A DNA stretch of 64,000 bases from Sphingobium sp. SCG-1 (GTDB lineage: Bacteria > Pseudomonadota > Alphaproteobacteria > Sphingomonadales > Sphingomonadaceae). Below the pieces are notes generated by a model. The model made no database searches, was not told the DNA's origin, and saw nothing but the letters and a program-made list of their open reading frames with translations. Location of the stretch: the NCBI RefSeq assembly GCF_002953135.1, contig NZ_CP026372.1, forward strand, positions 1,736,001-1,800,000. Reading direction: 5' to 3'. Position numbers and translations under genes: made by a program. Positions 36,572-45,835 of this stretch are shown here, in pieces; within the stretch, counting starts at the first letter, position 1; each line of letters starts with the position of its first letter.

Positions 36572-37807
36572 ATGCTGGACATGCTCGCAACCGGAAGATG
36601 GCTGACGCTCGAGCGCGCTCGTCTTGTCGCATGGGCCACGCTGACATCCACGATTCTGATGGTCGCCTTCCTGTTTTGGGGGGCAAACGGCACACTCGAT
36701 TATCTGGGCCGTCCCTTGGGCACGGATTTCTCGAACGTATGGACCGCTGGGCTGATGGCGAACGAGGGGAGGGCGGCTGCAGCGTGGAGTTGGCCCGACC
36801 ATTATGCCGTCCAGCAGATGGTGCATCAGTCGAAGACCGTGCCCTTCTATGGCTGGCATTATCCCCCGCCGTTCCTGATGATCGCGGTGGTGCTGGCCAA
36901 GCTTCCTTACGTGCCCGCGCTGATCCTGTGGCAGGTTGCAACGCTCGGGCCTATGCTCTGGCTCGCATGCCGGATCGTGGCGCGGCGTGATGCCTTACTG
37001 TTCGCGGCCGGAGCACCCGTCGTGCTCGTCTGCCTCGGCCATGGGCAAAATGGATTTATGACCGCGGCGCTGTTGGCGGGGGGCCTGTTGTTGCTCGACG
37101 GGCGACCGTGGTTGGCGGGCGTGCTGTTGGGGTGCCTTGTCTATAAACCGCAATTCGCCGTGCTGATCCCGTTGGTGTTGATCGTACGCGGCAACTGGCG
37201 CGCGGTCCTGGGAGCAACCGGCGCGGTCTCCGTGCTTTGCGGCCTCACGCTGGCGCTTTGGGGCTGGCCGGTATGGCAGGCGTTCCTCGATTCGCTGACG
37301 ATTACGCGTCAGATCGTCATCGAACAGGGAAACACGGGCTGGGAAAAGATCCCGAGCGCCTTTTCGGCTATCCGCATGTGGGGCGGCTCAATTCCGCTCG
37401 CCTATGCGGCGCAGGCATCCGTCACGGTTTTGGCGGTGGCGCTGGCGGTTTTCGTCAGCCGCAAGGGCAGCATCGGCAATCGCAGCGCAGCGGTGATGGC
37501 GGCAGCGTTGCTCTGCACGCCCTATGTATTGGACTATGACTTGGTCGTGCTGACGATGGCTGTCGCGTTCCTCGCGACGGATATCCTCAGACGCGGCGCG
37601 CTCCGTTGGGAGGTGACGATCCTTGCCTTCGCATGGATCGTGCCGCTGTTCGGGCGGCAACTCACGGCCGTGACGTCGATCCCGCTCGAACTGATTGCGA
37701 TCGTCGCAATCCTCGCCCTAGCGGTGCGGCGCGCCATCCTGCTGGACGGCGCGCTCAGCTTCAGATCATCGCCATTCCGCCATTCACGTGCAGCGTCTGC
37801 CCCGTGA
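36572..37807 (+). CDS. GT87-like (DUF2029) membrane glycosyltransferase
   Basis: A 411-residue membrane protein with about nine to eleven hydrophobic helices. Features of the DUF2029/GT87 family are LGTDFSNVWTAG near the first loop (with the catalytic-type Asp), FYGWHYPPPFLM, and GHGQNGFMTAALLAGGLLLLD. Such enzymes use polyprenyl-phosphate sugars on the periplasmic face. An upstream TTG is also in frame; ATG 36572 is chosen. Its last 47 nt overlap the end of convergent fabG. Confidence 0.8.
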   Translation: MLDMLATGRWLTLERARLVAWATLTSTILMVAFLFWGANGTLDYLGRPLGTDFSNVWTAGLMANEGRAAAAWSWPDHYAVQQMVHQSKTVPFYGWHYPPPFLMIAVVLAKLPYVPALILWQVATLGPMLWLACRIVARRDALLFAAGAPVVLVCLGHGQNGFMTAALLAGGLLLLDGRPWLAGVLLGCLVYKPQFAVLIPLVLIVRGNWRAVLGATGAVSVLCGLTLALWGWPVWQAFLDSLTITRQIVIEQGNTGWEKIPSAFSAIRMWGGSIPLAYAAQASVTVLAVALAVFVSRKGSIGNRSAAVMAAALLCTPYVLDYDLVVLTMAVAFLATDILRRGALRWEVTILAFAWIVPLFGRQLTAVTSIPLELIAIVAILALAVRRAILLDGALSFRSSPFRHSRAASAP

Positions 37808-38501
37808 CATAGCCTGCCTCGCGGCTTGCGAGGTACACCACAGCCGCACCGATATCCTCGCCTTCGCCCAGTTTGCCCGCCGGGATCTTGCCAGTGATGG
37901 CTTCCTTCTGTGCATCGTTCAACGCCTCGGTCATCGCTGAGCGGATGAAGCCCGGAGCAACGCAGTTCACGGTAATTCCGCGCGTCGCCAGTTCCTGTCC
38001 CAGCGCCTTCGACATGCCGATCAGCCCGGCCTTGGACGCAGCATAATTCGCCTGACCCGGATTGCCCGTCACGCCTACCACCGAAGTGATCGACACGATC
38101 CGCCCGAAGCGCGCTTTCATCATCGGCTTGGCTGCAGCCCGGCAGAGGCGGAACGCGGCCTCCAGATTGACGCGGATCACCTGATCCCATTCGTCGTCCT
38201 TCATCCGCATGGCAAGGTTATCGCGCGTCACGCCCGCATTGTTCACCAATATGTCGAGCTTCCCGCCCAATGCCTCGACGGCCTGCGGCACCAGCGCATC
38301 CACGGCGGCGGCGTCCGACAGGTTGCAGGGCAGGGTGACGTGATCGCCAGCAAACTGGCCCGCAAACTCTGTAAGCTTGGCTTCATTCGAGCCGGAGAAC
38401 GCCACGCGCGCGCCTTGCGCCACCAGTGCCTTGGCGATGGCAGATCCGATCCCGCCCGATGCGCCGGTGACGAGGGCAGTCATGCCGCTGAGGTCGAACA
38501 T
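37761..38501 (-). CDS. fabG: 3-oxoacyl-ACP reductase FabG
   Basis: The NADPH-dependent keto reductase of fatty-acid synthesis, 246 residues. It has the Rossmann motif TGASGGIGSAIA, NNAGVTRDN, the catalytic Ser in SITSVVG and the YAASKAG Tyr-Lys pair. It follows fabD by 22 nt. Its 3' end overlaps the convergent glycosyltransferase gene by 47 nt. Confidence 0.97.
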   Translation of the reverse strand: MFDLSGMTALVTGASGGIGSAIAKALVAQGARVAFSGSNEAKLTEFAGQFAGDHVTLPCNLSDAAAVDALVPQAVEALGGKLDILVNNAGVTRDNLAMRMKDDEWDQVIRVNLEAAFRLCRAAAKPMMKARFGRIVSITSVVGVTGNPGQANYAASKAGLIGMSKALGQELATRGITVNCVAPGFIRSAMTEALNDAQKEAITGKIPAGKLGEGEDIGAAVVYLASREAGYVTGQTLHVNGGMAMI

Positions 38502-38523
38502 ATTGCAAACTCCTATATTTGGA

Positions 38524-39459
38524 TCAGAGCGCCGAAAGCGCCTTCTCGATATCGTCCATCGTCACGATGCTGGTTACGGTCGCGTCGGGTGCGATGCGCT
38601 TCACCATCGGTCCCAGTACCTTGCCGCCGATTTCCACGAAGTCGGTAACGCCTGCGTCCCACATCGCGCTGACGGACTCGCGCCAGCGCACCCGTCCCGT
38701 CACCTGCTCGACCAGCCGCACGCGAATATCGTCTGGCGCAGCGATCGGCGCGGCCAGCACATTGGCGTAAACCGGCACCACCGGCGTACGCAGCGCCGCG
38801 TCGGCCAGAGCGGCCTCCATCGCATCGGCGGCGGGCTGCATCAATGGACAGTGGAACGGCGCGGACACCGGCAACAGCACGCCGCGCTTGATGCCATGCT
38901 CCTTCACCATCGCAATCGCCCGCTCGATCGCGCCGCGATGCCCGGAGATCACGACTTGCGAAGGATCGTTGTCGTTCGCAACCGTGCAGACTTCGCCCTC
39001 GGCCGCAGCATCGGCCAGAGCCTGCGCCTTTTCGACATCCGCACCCAGCAGAGCCGCCATCGCCCCTTCGCCCACAGGCACGGCCGCCTGCATCGCTTGT
39101 CCACGCAGCTTCAGCAGCCGCGCCGTCGTCGCTACGTCGAACGCACCCGCTGCACACAGCGCGGTATATTCGCCAAGGCTATGCCCCGCGACGAAATCCG
39201 CCTTCTCCGCGAGCCGCAATCCGCCTTCCTTTTCCATGACGCGCAATGTCGCCAGTGCATTCGCCATGATCGCAGGCTGCGCGTTTTCGGTCAGCGTCAG
39301 GTCGCTTTCCGGCCCTTCGCACATAATCCTGAACAGTCGCTGCGACAGCGCATCGTCGACTTCCTGAAACAGTTCGCGCGCCGCAGGGCTGGCGTCCGAC
39401 AGCGCCTTGCCCATGCCGACCGACTGGCTGCCCTGTCCCGGAAAAAGAAATGCCCGCAC
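38524..39459 (-). CDS. fabD: Malonyl-CoA:ACP transacylase FabD
   Basis: FabD loads malonate onto acyl carrier protein. About 311 residues with FLFPGQGSQSVGMGK at the start, the nucleophile Ser in GHSLGEY, and the downstream conserved NDNDPSQVVISG. The start is placed at GTG 39459 because GGAGG lies 6 nt ahead; ATG 39465 touches that site directly, and a still longer frame is open. It is cotranscribed with fabG. Confidence 0.93.
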   Translation of the reverse strand: MRAFLFPGQGSQSVGMGKALSDASPAARELFQEVDDALSQRLFRIMCEGPESDLTLTENAQPAIMANALATLRVMEKEGGLRLAEKADFVAGHSLGEYTALCAAGAFDVATTARLLKLRGQAMQAAVPVGEGAMAALLGADVEKAQALADAAAEGEVCTVANDNDPSQVVISGHRGAIERAIAMVKEHGIKRGVLLPVSAPFHCPLMQPAADAMEAALADAALRTPVVPVYANVLAAPIAAPDDIRVRLVEQVTGRVRWRESVSAMWDAGVTDFVEIGGKVLGPMVKRIAPDATVTSIVTMDDIEKALSAL

Positions 39460-39527
39460 GATCATCCTCCCTGTGCGCCTGCCTGCTTCAAGCCCTGTCC
39501 GCTTCAAGCAAAGCCGTTTCGCGCATG

Positions 39528-39544
39528 ATACACTTTAAGACACA
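39528..39544. promoter_or_regulatory. 17-nt motif upstream of the efflux operon
   Basis: GATACACTTTAAGACAC lies between fabD and the divergent outer-membrane factor gene. The same sequence with one mismatch (GATACACTTTCAGACAC) occurs at 44655-44671 ahead of the next secreted-protein gene. The two copies bracket the operon and suggest a shared regulator site. Confidence 0.45.
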
Positions 39545-39655
39545 AAAGCCATTGAGGCCCGGTCCCGAATTCGGCAGGAACTAGATATGCAGACAGCCAT
39601 GCGCAAGCATTGGCTCGATGCGTCGCCATTTTCCCGCATCACACGAAGGAAATCC

Positions 39656-41104
39656 GTGCGTTACCCTTTAGCTTTCCTGACCGGCACAGCCCTCGCGCTT
39701 TCGGGCTGTGCCGTCGGTCCCAACTATAAGCCGCCCGCTGCAGCATCGCTCGGCGTGCCCGCCACGTACACCGCGGCGCAGGGCGCGCCGCTTAGCGATG
39801 CGGCGCTGGCCGACTGGTGGCGGGGCTTTAACGATCCGGTGCTGGATGGGCTGATCGAGCAGGCCATCGCGAACAACCTCGATATCGCGCAGGGCGTTGC
39901 CCGTCTCGATCAGGCGCGCGAAGCCTTGCGGCAGGCTGGCGCAAGCTACCTGCCAAATGTCAGTGCATCGGGCAGCGGCGGCCGCAACTTCCGCGAAGGC
40001 ACGACCGGCTCCATCGTCGACGCCAATGGCAATATCATCGGCGGATCCTCGGGTGGCGGCAGTTCCAATCAATATTCCGGGAGTCTCCGCGCCAGCTGGG
40101 AGATCGACTTGTTCGGGCGGATCGGTCGCACCGTCGAAGCGACCCGCGCCGATCTGGCGGCGTCGGGCTACAGCCTCGCCAACGTCCGTATCGCCATCAT
40201 CGCGGAGACCGTCAGCAACTACATCACTGCGCGGCTCTCGCAGGAGCGGCTGCGGATAGCCCGCGAACAACTCGCGACGGCGCAGGACAATTTCAACATC
40301 ACTCGCTGGCGTGTCGAGGCGGGCCTCGTCTCGTCGCTCGATCAGGAGCAGGCGCGCGCGCAACTCGCACAGCAGACCGCCGCCATTCCGCAACTCGAAG
40401 CCGGCCTTGCCAACGCTTTCAACCGCATCGCGGTCCTGACCGGCCAGGCACCGGGCGAAGCGACCCGCGCGCTGGAAACGGCAGCACCCGTGCCGACCGC
40501 GCCCACGGATATCGCCACCGGCATCCCCGCCGACACGCTGCGCCAGCGCCCGGACGTGCGGCAGGCCGAACGCACGCTGGCCGCCGCTACGGCGCGGATC
40601 GGTGTCGAGCAGTCGGCGCTGTATCCGCAACTCAGCCTGTCGGGCAATATCGGAACCACGGCCCTGTCGCTCGGCCGGCTGGGGGATGTCATCACCGGGA
40701 GCCTGTTCGGCAATCTGGCGCAACTGATCTTCGACGGCGGCGCGACAGCCTCCCGCGTCCGCGCGCAGGAAGCTGCCGCAAGAGGCGCATTCTCCGCCTA
40801 CAAGTCCACGGTGCTGGTGGCGCTGGAGGATGTCGAGAACGCCCTCGTCGCCGACCGCAATGCGCGTGCCCGCGTAACCCAACTCACGATCGCGGTGGAT
40901 GCCGCCAACAACAGCGCGATCATCGCGCGGAGCCAGTATCAGGCTGGCCTCACCGACTTCCAGACTCTGCTGACGTCGGAGCAGTCCCTGCTCTCGGCAC
41001 GAGACGGCCTCGCCAGCGCCCGCGCGGACCAGGTGCAGGCCGTAGCCCAGCTTTACAGCGCCCTTGGCGGCGGATGGCAAACCATGAACGGACGACCCGA
41101 ATGA
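39656..41104 (+). CDS. NodT-family outer-membrane efflux lipoprotein
   Basis: The TolC-like exit duct of a tripartite pump. It has a lipoprotein signal with lipobox LALSGC and then AVGPNYKPP, the hallmark of NodT/OprM factors, followed by two outer-membrane efflux repeats rich in coiled-coil residues. GTG 39656 with AAGGA 5 nt ahead gives a compact signal peptide (482 residues); an ATG at 39587 is in frame. Its end overlaps the adaptor gene by ATGA. Confidence 0.9.
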   Translation: MRYPLAFLTGTALALSGCAVGPNYKPPAAASLGVPATYTAAQGAPLSDAALADWWRGFNDPVLDGLIEQAIANNLDIAQGVARLDQAREALRQAGASYLPNVSASGSGGRNFREGTTGSIVDANGNIIGGSSGGGSSNQYSGSLRASWEIDLFGRIGRTVEATRADLAASGYSLANVRIAIIAETVSNYITARLSQERLRIAREQLATAQDNFNITRWRVEAGLVSSLDQEQARAQLAQQTAAIPQLEAGLANAFNRIAVLTGQAPGEATRALETAAPVPTAPTDIATGIPADTLRQRPDVRQAERTLAAATARIGVEQSALYPQLSLSGNIGTTALSLGRLGDVITGSLFGNLAQLIFDGGATASRVRAQEAAARGAFSAYKSTVLVALEDVENALVADRNARARVTQLTIAVDAANNSAIIARSQYQAGLTDFQTLLTSEQSLLSARDGLASARADQVQAVAQLYSALGGGWQTMNGRPE

Positions 41105-42750
41105 CGCAAGACGTGACGCCCACACCCGCGACCAAGGCGGACAATCTGGACGATTTCCTGGGCGTGCAGCCGGAAAAGCCATGGCGGAAATGGATCAAGT
41201 GGGGCGTCATCGGCATCGCGCTGATCCTGCTCCTCCTGTTGCTGTCGCGCTGCTTCGGGGAAGGCGATCAGCCCAATTACTCGACGCGCGCGGTACGAAA
41301 GGGCGACCTCACCGTTACCGTCTCCGCAACCGGCAACCTCAAGCCCATCAATCAGGTCGATGTGGGGTCCGAACAGTCCGGCAAGATCACGCAGGTCTTC
41401 GTCGATGTGAACGATCGCGTGACGAAGGGGCAGCGCCTTGCCGAACTCGACACCCGCCGCCTGAATGACGCCGTGACGCAGAACCGCTCGCAAGTCGCCG
41501 CTGCGGACGCGGGCGTGGCGCAGGCCAATGCCGCCGCCGCCCTCGCCAAGGCGACGCTCGACCGGCAACTGAATGTGTTCCAACTCTCCGGCGGACGCGT
41601 TCCCGCCAAGACCGAACTCGATTCCGCCCGTGCCAATTATGCGCAGGCGCTGGCGCAGGTCCGCTCGGCCCGCGCACAGGTTTCGGTCTCCCAGGCGCAA
41701 CTTTCGGTGGCGCAGACCAATCTTCAGATCGCGCAGATCGTTTCGCCGGTGACGGGCGTGGTTCTCTCGCGTTCGATTGAGCCGGGACAGACGGTTGCCG
41801 CGTCGCTGAACGCGCCAGTTCTCTTCACCATCGCCGAAGACTTGAAGCAAATGGAAGTCGAAGTTTCCGTCGATGAAGCCGACGTGGGTCAGGTGGCTGA
41901 CGGTCAGGAAGCCACATTCGCAGTCGACGCATTTCCGGGACGCAGCTTTCCGGCGCGCGTCAATCGCGTGAATGTCGGCTCCAACGCCAGCAGTGCATCT
42001 TCGTCCACAACGGCGGCGACCACGACGAACACCGTCGTGGCCTACACCGCCGTGCTGTCCGTCAATAACAATGACGAGATACTGCGCCCCGGCATGACCG
42101 CGACCGCCGACATCGTGACGAAGCGACTACAGGACGTGCTCCTCGTCCCCAATGCCGCGCTGCGCTTCAAGCCCGATCAGGGCGGAAAGAGCGGTGGCGG
42201 CATCACCAGCCAGCTTGTCGCGCGGCCCCGTCGCGGCAATCGCGCCACGCAGCAAGTCAACTTCGGCTTCGGCAGCAGCCAGACGGTCTATATCGTCGGT
42301 GAAGACGGCAAGCCACAGGCCGTGAACGTCGTGATCGGCGACAGCGACGGATCGCGCACTGTGATCCAGAGCGGTAACCTGAAAGAAGGCGCGCGCGTCA
42401 TCACCGGGCAACTCGCCGCCGGGCAGGAACAGCCGCCCGAGCGCGACGAGGCAGGCGGCGGCCAGCGGCGCAAGCGGGACGGCGGGCAGCCCGCTATATC
42501 TCCGGCGGCTCCCGCTGCCCCGGCTGGCAATAGCAGCGCGCCCGTAGCGGCCACGACCCCGGCGCCAGATCGCCGCTCCAGTGCCGCGCCCGCACCATCG
42601 GCTCCCACGCCCCCCGGCGGCCAGCGCATGCGCGACATGACGCCGGAGCAGCGCCGTGCCTTCATGGAAAGCCTGACGCCCGAGCAGCGCGAAGAAATGC
42701 GCGCCCGGCGGGAAGCGCGGCGCGCGCAGAGAGAAGCCAATGGCGAATGA
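41101..42750 (+). CDS. MacA-like periplasmic adaptor (HlyD/RND type)
   Basis: A membrane-fusion protein of 549 residues: a cytoplasmic N-terminus, one membrane helix (WGVIGIALILLLLLLSRCF), a biotinyl-lipoyl half (GNLKPINQVDVGSEQSGKI), an alpha hairpin, the barrel (VTGVVLSRSIEPGQTV) and a long Pro/Ala/Arg tail with DMTPEQRRAFMESLTPEQRE. It links the NodT duct with the ABC transporter encoded just after. The tail is longer than usual. It overlaps both neighbours slightly. Confidence 0.88.
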   Translation: MTQDVTPTPATKADNLDDFLGVQPEKPWRKWIKWGVIGIALILLLLLLSRCFGEGDQPNYSTRAVRKGDLTVTVSATGNLKPINQVDVGSEQSGKITQVFVDVNDRVTKGQRLAELDTRRLNDAVTQNRSQVAAADAGVAQANAAAALAKATLDRQLNVFQLSGGRVPAKTELDSARANYAQALAQVRSARAQVSVSQAQLSVAQTNLQIAQIVSPVTGVVLSRSIEPGQTVAASLNAPVLFTIAEDLKQMEVEVSVDEADVGQVADGQEATFAVDAFPGRSFPARVNRVNVGSNASSASSSTTAATTTNTVVAYTAVLSVNNNDEILRPGMTATADIVTKRLQDVLLVPNAALRFKPDQGGKSGGGITSQLVARPRRGNRATQQVNFGFGSSQTVYIVGEDGKPQAVNVVIGDSDGSRTVIQSGNLKEGARVITGQLAAGQEQPPERDEAGGGQRRKRDGGQPAISPAAPAAPAGNSSAPVAATTPAPDRRSSAAPAPSAPTPPGGQRMRDMTPEQRRAFMESLTPEQREEMRARREARRAQREANGE

Positions 42751-43441
42751 TCCGATCATCCGCCTGCGCGGAGTCACGAAAAGCTATGGGAGCGGCGCGA
42801 CTCTGTTTCAGGCGCTCAAGGGTATAGACCTGGACATCGAACGCGGCGATTTTGTTGCGGTGATGGGGCCTTCGGGGTCCGGCAAGTCCACGACGATGAA
42901 TATCCTGGGCTGTCTCGACGTGCCGACCGCCGGGTCATTTCTATTTCGCGATCACCATGTGGAGACTCTGGACCGTGATCAGCGCGCCCTCCTGCGCCGC
43001 CGCTATCTGGGCTTCGTGTTTCAGGGGTTCAATTTGCTCTCCCGCACCACCGCGCTGGAGAATGTCGAACTCCCGCTGCTCTATCGTGGCGAGGACAAGA
43101 AGACGCGCTACGATCTCGGCATGGCTGCCCTAGACAAGGTGGGCCTCAAGCCCTGGTGGGATCACACTCCCGCCGAACTCTCTGGCGGCCAGCAACAGCG
43201 CGTTGCCATCGCCCGCGCCATCGTCACGTCGCCCGATGTCCTCCTCGCGGACGAACCCACCGGCAATCTCGATTCGGAACGGTCCATCGAGATCATGGAA
43301 TTGCTGACCGACCTCAACCGCAACAGCGGGATCACCGTGCTGATGGTCACGCACGAGCCCGATATGGCCGCCTTCGCCCGCACCATCGTCCACTTCAAGG
43401 ACGGCCTCGTCGAGCGGATCGAGAAGGGGAAAGCGGCATGA
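42740..43441 (+). CDS. ABC transporter ATP-binding subunit (MacB/LolD type)
   Basis: 233 residues with Walker A GPSGSGKST, signature LSGGQQQR, Walker B VLLADEPTGNLD, and the switch His in MVTHEP. It powers the MacB-type permease. In E. coli MacB the ATPase and permease are one chain; here they are split. It overlaps both neighbours by a few bases, so stoichiometry is likely translationally coupled. Confidence 0.95.
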   Translation: MANDPIIRLRGVTKSYGSGATLFQALKGIDLDIERGDFVAVMGPSGSGKSTTMNILGCLDVPTAGSFLFRDHHVETLDRDQRALLRRRYLGFVFQGFNLLSRTTALENVELPLLYRGEDKKTRYDLGMAALDKVGLKPWWDHTPAELSGGQQQRVAIARAIVTSPDVLLADEPTGNLDSERSIEIMELLTDLNRNSGITVLMVTHEPDMAAFARTIVHFKDGLVERIEKGKAA

Positions 43442-44649
43442 TCGCCAGCACCACCGTCACGCTCGCGTTTCGGGCCATCTTCCGCCACAAGTTGCGCTCT
43501 TTCTTGACGACGCTCGGCATCATTATCGGCGTTGCGGCGGTCGTCACGATGACGACGCTCGGCAATGGCGCGACCGCAGCCGTGCGGGAGCAGATCAGCA
43601 GCCTTGGCGCGAACATCCTGCAATTGCGGCCGGGGCAGGGGTTCGGACGCGGCGGCGGAGGACCGCGCCCCCCGGACTTCGAACCGGACGATGTGGAGGC
43701 CATCGCCAACCAGATCACCGGCGTCCGCGCCGTTGCGCCGCAGGCTTCGACCAGCGGCATCGCGATCTACGAAGGCTCCAACTGGAACACCACCGTCAAC
43801 GGCACCACCGCCGCCTATTTCGAGGCGCAGCAGTGGAAGCTCGACAGCGGTCGCCTGTTCATGCCGGAGGAAGAGGAGGCGGGTAAGCCCGTCTGCATTA
43901 TCGGCTCGACTCTGCGCAGAAACCTGTTCCGGCAGGAAGACCCCATCGGCAAGCGCTTCCGCATAAAGGGCGTCAGTTGCCAGATCGTCGGCCTGCTCTC
44001 GACACGCGGGCAGGGCGGCTTCGGCAATGATCAGGACGATGTCGTCGTCATGCCGATCAAGTTCGTGCAGCGGCGCTTTACGGGTAACCGCGAAGTGAGC
44101 CTCATCATGGTTGCGGTCGATGACGCCTATGAAAGCAGCGCAGTGCAGGACAGCCTGGAGCAACTGATGCGTGAGCGGCGGAAGATCAAGCCGGGCACCG
44201 CCGACAACTTCAACGTGTTCGACACCAAGCAAATCTCCGATACGCTCACCGGCACGACCACCATCCTGACGCAGATCGTCGCCGCCGTCGCCGCCATCTC
44301 GCTGCTGGTGGGCGGCATCGGTATCATGAACATCATGCTGGTGTCTGTGACCGAGCGCACGCGCGAAATCGGCATCCGCCTCGCCATCGGCGCGGTAGCG
44401 CGCGAAGTGCTGCTGCAATTCCTCGTCGAGGCTATCGTCTTGTCCTGTCTTGGCGGCCTGATCGGTCTGGGCCTCGCCCTGATCGCGTCGATCGCCATAG
44501 CGCCGCTGATGCAAGTGCCCTTTATCTTCGACCTCAAGATCAACCTGCTCGCGTTCCTATTCTCGGCAGCGATCGGGGTCGTCTTCGGCTATTTTCCCGC
44601 ACGGCGGGCTGCATCCCTGAACCCGATCGACGCGCTACGGCACGAATAA
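43438..44649 (+). CDS. ABC transporter permease (MacB/FtsX type)
   Basis: 403 residues. An N-terminal membrane helix (SFLTTLGIIIGVAAVVTM) leads to a periplasmic MacB core domain (about 45-280) and three C-terminal helices of the FtsX fold with GGIGIMNIMLVSVTERTREIG. Together with the adaptor and NodT factor it exports toxic compounds or peptides by a mechanical, ATP-driven action. Its ATG overlaps the ATPase stop. The frame upstream is a shadow. Confidence 0.93.
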   Translation: MIASTTVTLAFRAIFRHKLRSFLTTLGIIIGVAAVVTMTTLGNGATAAVREQISSLGANILQLRPGQGFGRGGGGPRPPDFEPDDVEAIANQITGVRAVAPQASTSGIAIYEGSNWNTTVNGTTAAYFEAQQWKLDSGRLFMPEEEEAGKPVCIIGSTLRRNLFRQEDPIGKRFRIKGVSCQIVGLLSTRGQGGFGNDQDDVVVMPIKFVQRRFTGNREVSLIMVAVDDAYESSAVQDSLEQLMRERRKIKPGTADNFNVFDTKQISDTLTGTTTILTQIVAAVAAISLLVGGIGIMNIMLVSVTERTREIGIRLAIGAVAREVLLQFLVEAIVLSCLGGLIGLGLALIASIAIAPLMQVPFIFDLKINLLAFLFSAAIGVVFGYFPARRAASLNPIDALRHE

Positions 44650-44654
44650 TGGCT

Positions 44655-44688
44655 GATACACTTTCAGACACTTGAGCCGTGTGTCTGA
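44655..44688. promoter_or_regulatory. 17-nt motif with palindrome ahead of the RcnB-like gene
   Basis: GATACACTTTCAGACAC (44655-44671) repeats the motif at 39528 with one mismatch. Here TCAGACAC (44664-44671) is also half of an 8-bp inverted repeat with GTGTCTGA (44681-44688). It lies after the efflux operon and 79 nt before the next gene. Confidence 0.5.
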
Positions 44689-44766
44689 CACATCTCCGAT
44701 ACAGCCGGTTCCTATTTCATGATCAGACGCCGCAGTTGGCGCCGGACACGAAAAGGAACCGGACAC

Positions 44767-45165
44767 ATGAAAAAGTTTTTGATGGCACTGGCCGCAACCA
44801 CCATGATCGCCAGCCCGCTCGTGACTGCACAGGCTCAGGCTGCACCGCAGCGTGAGCGCTATGAGCAGACCACAATCAAGCACAAGGCGAACGGACGCAC
44901 GGTAGTCAGGCAAAAGCAGGTTGTCCGCCACAATGACAACCGCGCTTATGGCTACAACAACGGCTACAGCAATCATCGCTGGGCCAAGGGCCAGCGGTTC
45001 GACCGTCGCCAAGCTTCCAACTATCGGGTCGTCAACGATTACCGCAACTATCGCCTGAACACGCCGCCGCGTGGGTATCAATGGGTTCGCTCAGGAAATG
45101 ACGCGGTGATGATCGCCATCACCAGCGGCATCATCGGCGCCGTGATCGGCAACGCGATACGCTAG
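44767..45165 (+). CDS. RcnB-like small periplasmic protein
   Basis: 132 residues with a Sec signal peptide (MKKFLMALAATTMIASPLVTAQAQA), a basic middle, and the RcnB-type C-terminus PPRGYQWVRSGNDAVMIAITSGII. RcnB in E. coli aids nickel and cobalt balance; many paralogues have unknown roles in envelope stress. AAGGA precedes ATG. A 17-nt motif shared with the efflux operon lies upstream. Confidence 0.8.
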   Translation: MKKFLMALAATTMIASPLVTAQAQAAPQRERYEQTTIKHKANGRTVVRQKQVVRHNDNRAYGYNNGYSNHRWAKGQRFDRRQASNYRVVNDYRNYRLNTPPRGYQWVRSGNDAVMIAITSGIIGAVIGNAIR

Positions 45166-45175
45166 GCTGTCACGC

Positions 45176-45208
45176 CCTTCTCCCCTTCCGTTTTGGGAGG
45201 GGAGAAGG
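45176..45208 (+). terminator. Hairpin after the RcnB-like gene
   Basis: CCTTCTCCCC (45176-45185) and GGGGAGAAGG (45199-45208) form a perfect 10-bp stem with TTTT in the loop. There is no T-run after it; it is likely a terminator or mRNA-end hairpin. Confidence 0.5.
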
Positions 45209-45392
45209 ATGCCCCTCTGAGTCGGTGTAACTTTCGTGACTTTCCGATCCTGCGGAAACGCGAAATAGAAGATTAACCTTGCTTAACAGCGTCCTTCAGG
45301 GTCCGTTCAATCGACTCCTGCGTATATGTCATCATCGCCTTTGAAGCCGCCAAAGTTCGCGCCTCAACGGCTAGAGTTGAAGGACAAGGACC

Positions 45393-45815
45393 ATGATGAA
45401 CAAATGGAAGAAGGGCATACTCGCCATTGCCACTTGCGCCACTCTGGCGATCACGGCCGCCCCGGCGCAGGCGCAACGTTACTATCGCGGCCATCGCCAC
45501 CATGACAATAGCGGAGCAGTGCTTGCCGGCGGTGTCGTCGGCCTCGCGCTGGGCGCTGCCATCGCCTCAAGTTCGCGGGACCGCTATTACGACCGCGGCT
45601 ATCGCGGCTATGACAGAGGCTATTATCGCGACGGCTATTATGATCGCGGCTACGATCGTCGGGACCGCCGCGCCTATCGCCGCTATCGCGGTGGGTATGA
45701 CGGCTACCGCAGCTATGGTGGTTATCGCGGCTATGACCGTGGGTATCGCTGCCGCACGGAGCGCTATTACGACGATTACCGTGGATCGTGGACTACGGTG
45801 CAGCGCTGCCGTTAA
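45393..45815 (+). CDS. Secreted Arg/Tyr/Gly-rich glycine-zipper protein
   Basis: 140 residues: a signal peptide (GILAIATCATLAITAAPAQAQ), a glycine-zipper helix (AVLAGGVVGLALGAAIASSS, about 42-61), then a striking low-complexity part of repeated RGY and DRGY motifs (for example RGYRGYDRGYYRDGYYDRGY) ending with paired cysteines (RCRTERYYDDY and VQRC). Such proteins occur in sphingomonad envelopes. The function is unknown; the domain may insert in a membrane while the basic tail binds anionic glycan. Confidence 0.65.
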   Translation: MMNKWKKGILAIATCATLAITAAPAQAQRYYRGHRHHDNSGAVLAGGVVGLALGAAIASSSRDRYYDRGYRGYDRGYYRDGYYDRGYDRRDRRAYRRYRGGYDGYRSYGGYRGYDRGYRCRTERYYDDYRGSWTTVQRCR

Positions 45816-45835
45816 TCCAGCCGACTTGGACAGAT

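Noticed and set aside
43162..44514. 450-residue minus-strand frame opposite the ABC permease
   Set aside because: Shadow of the permease gene; composition (His, Asp, Arg) is typical of antisense frames.
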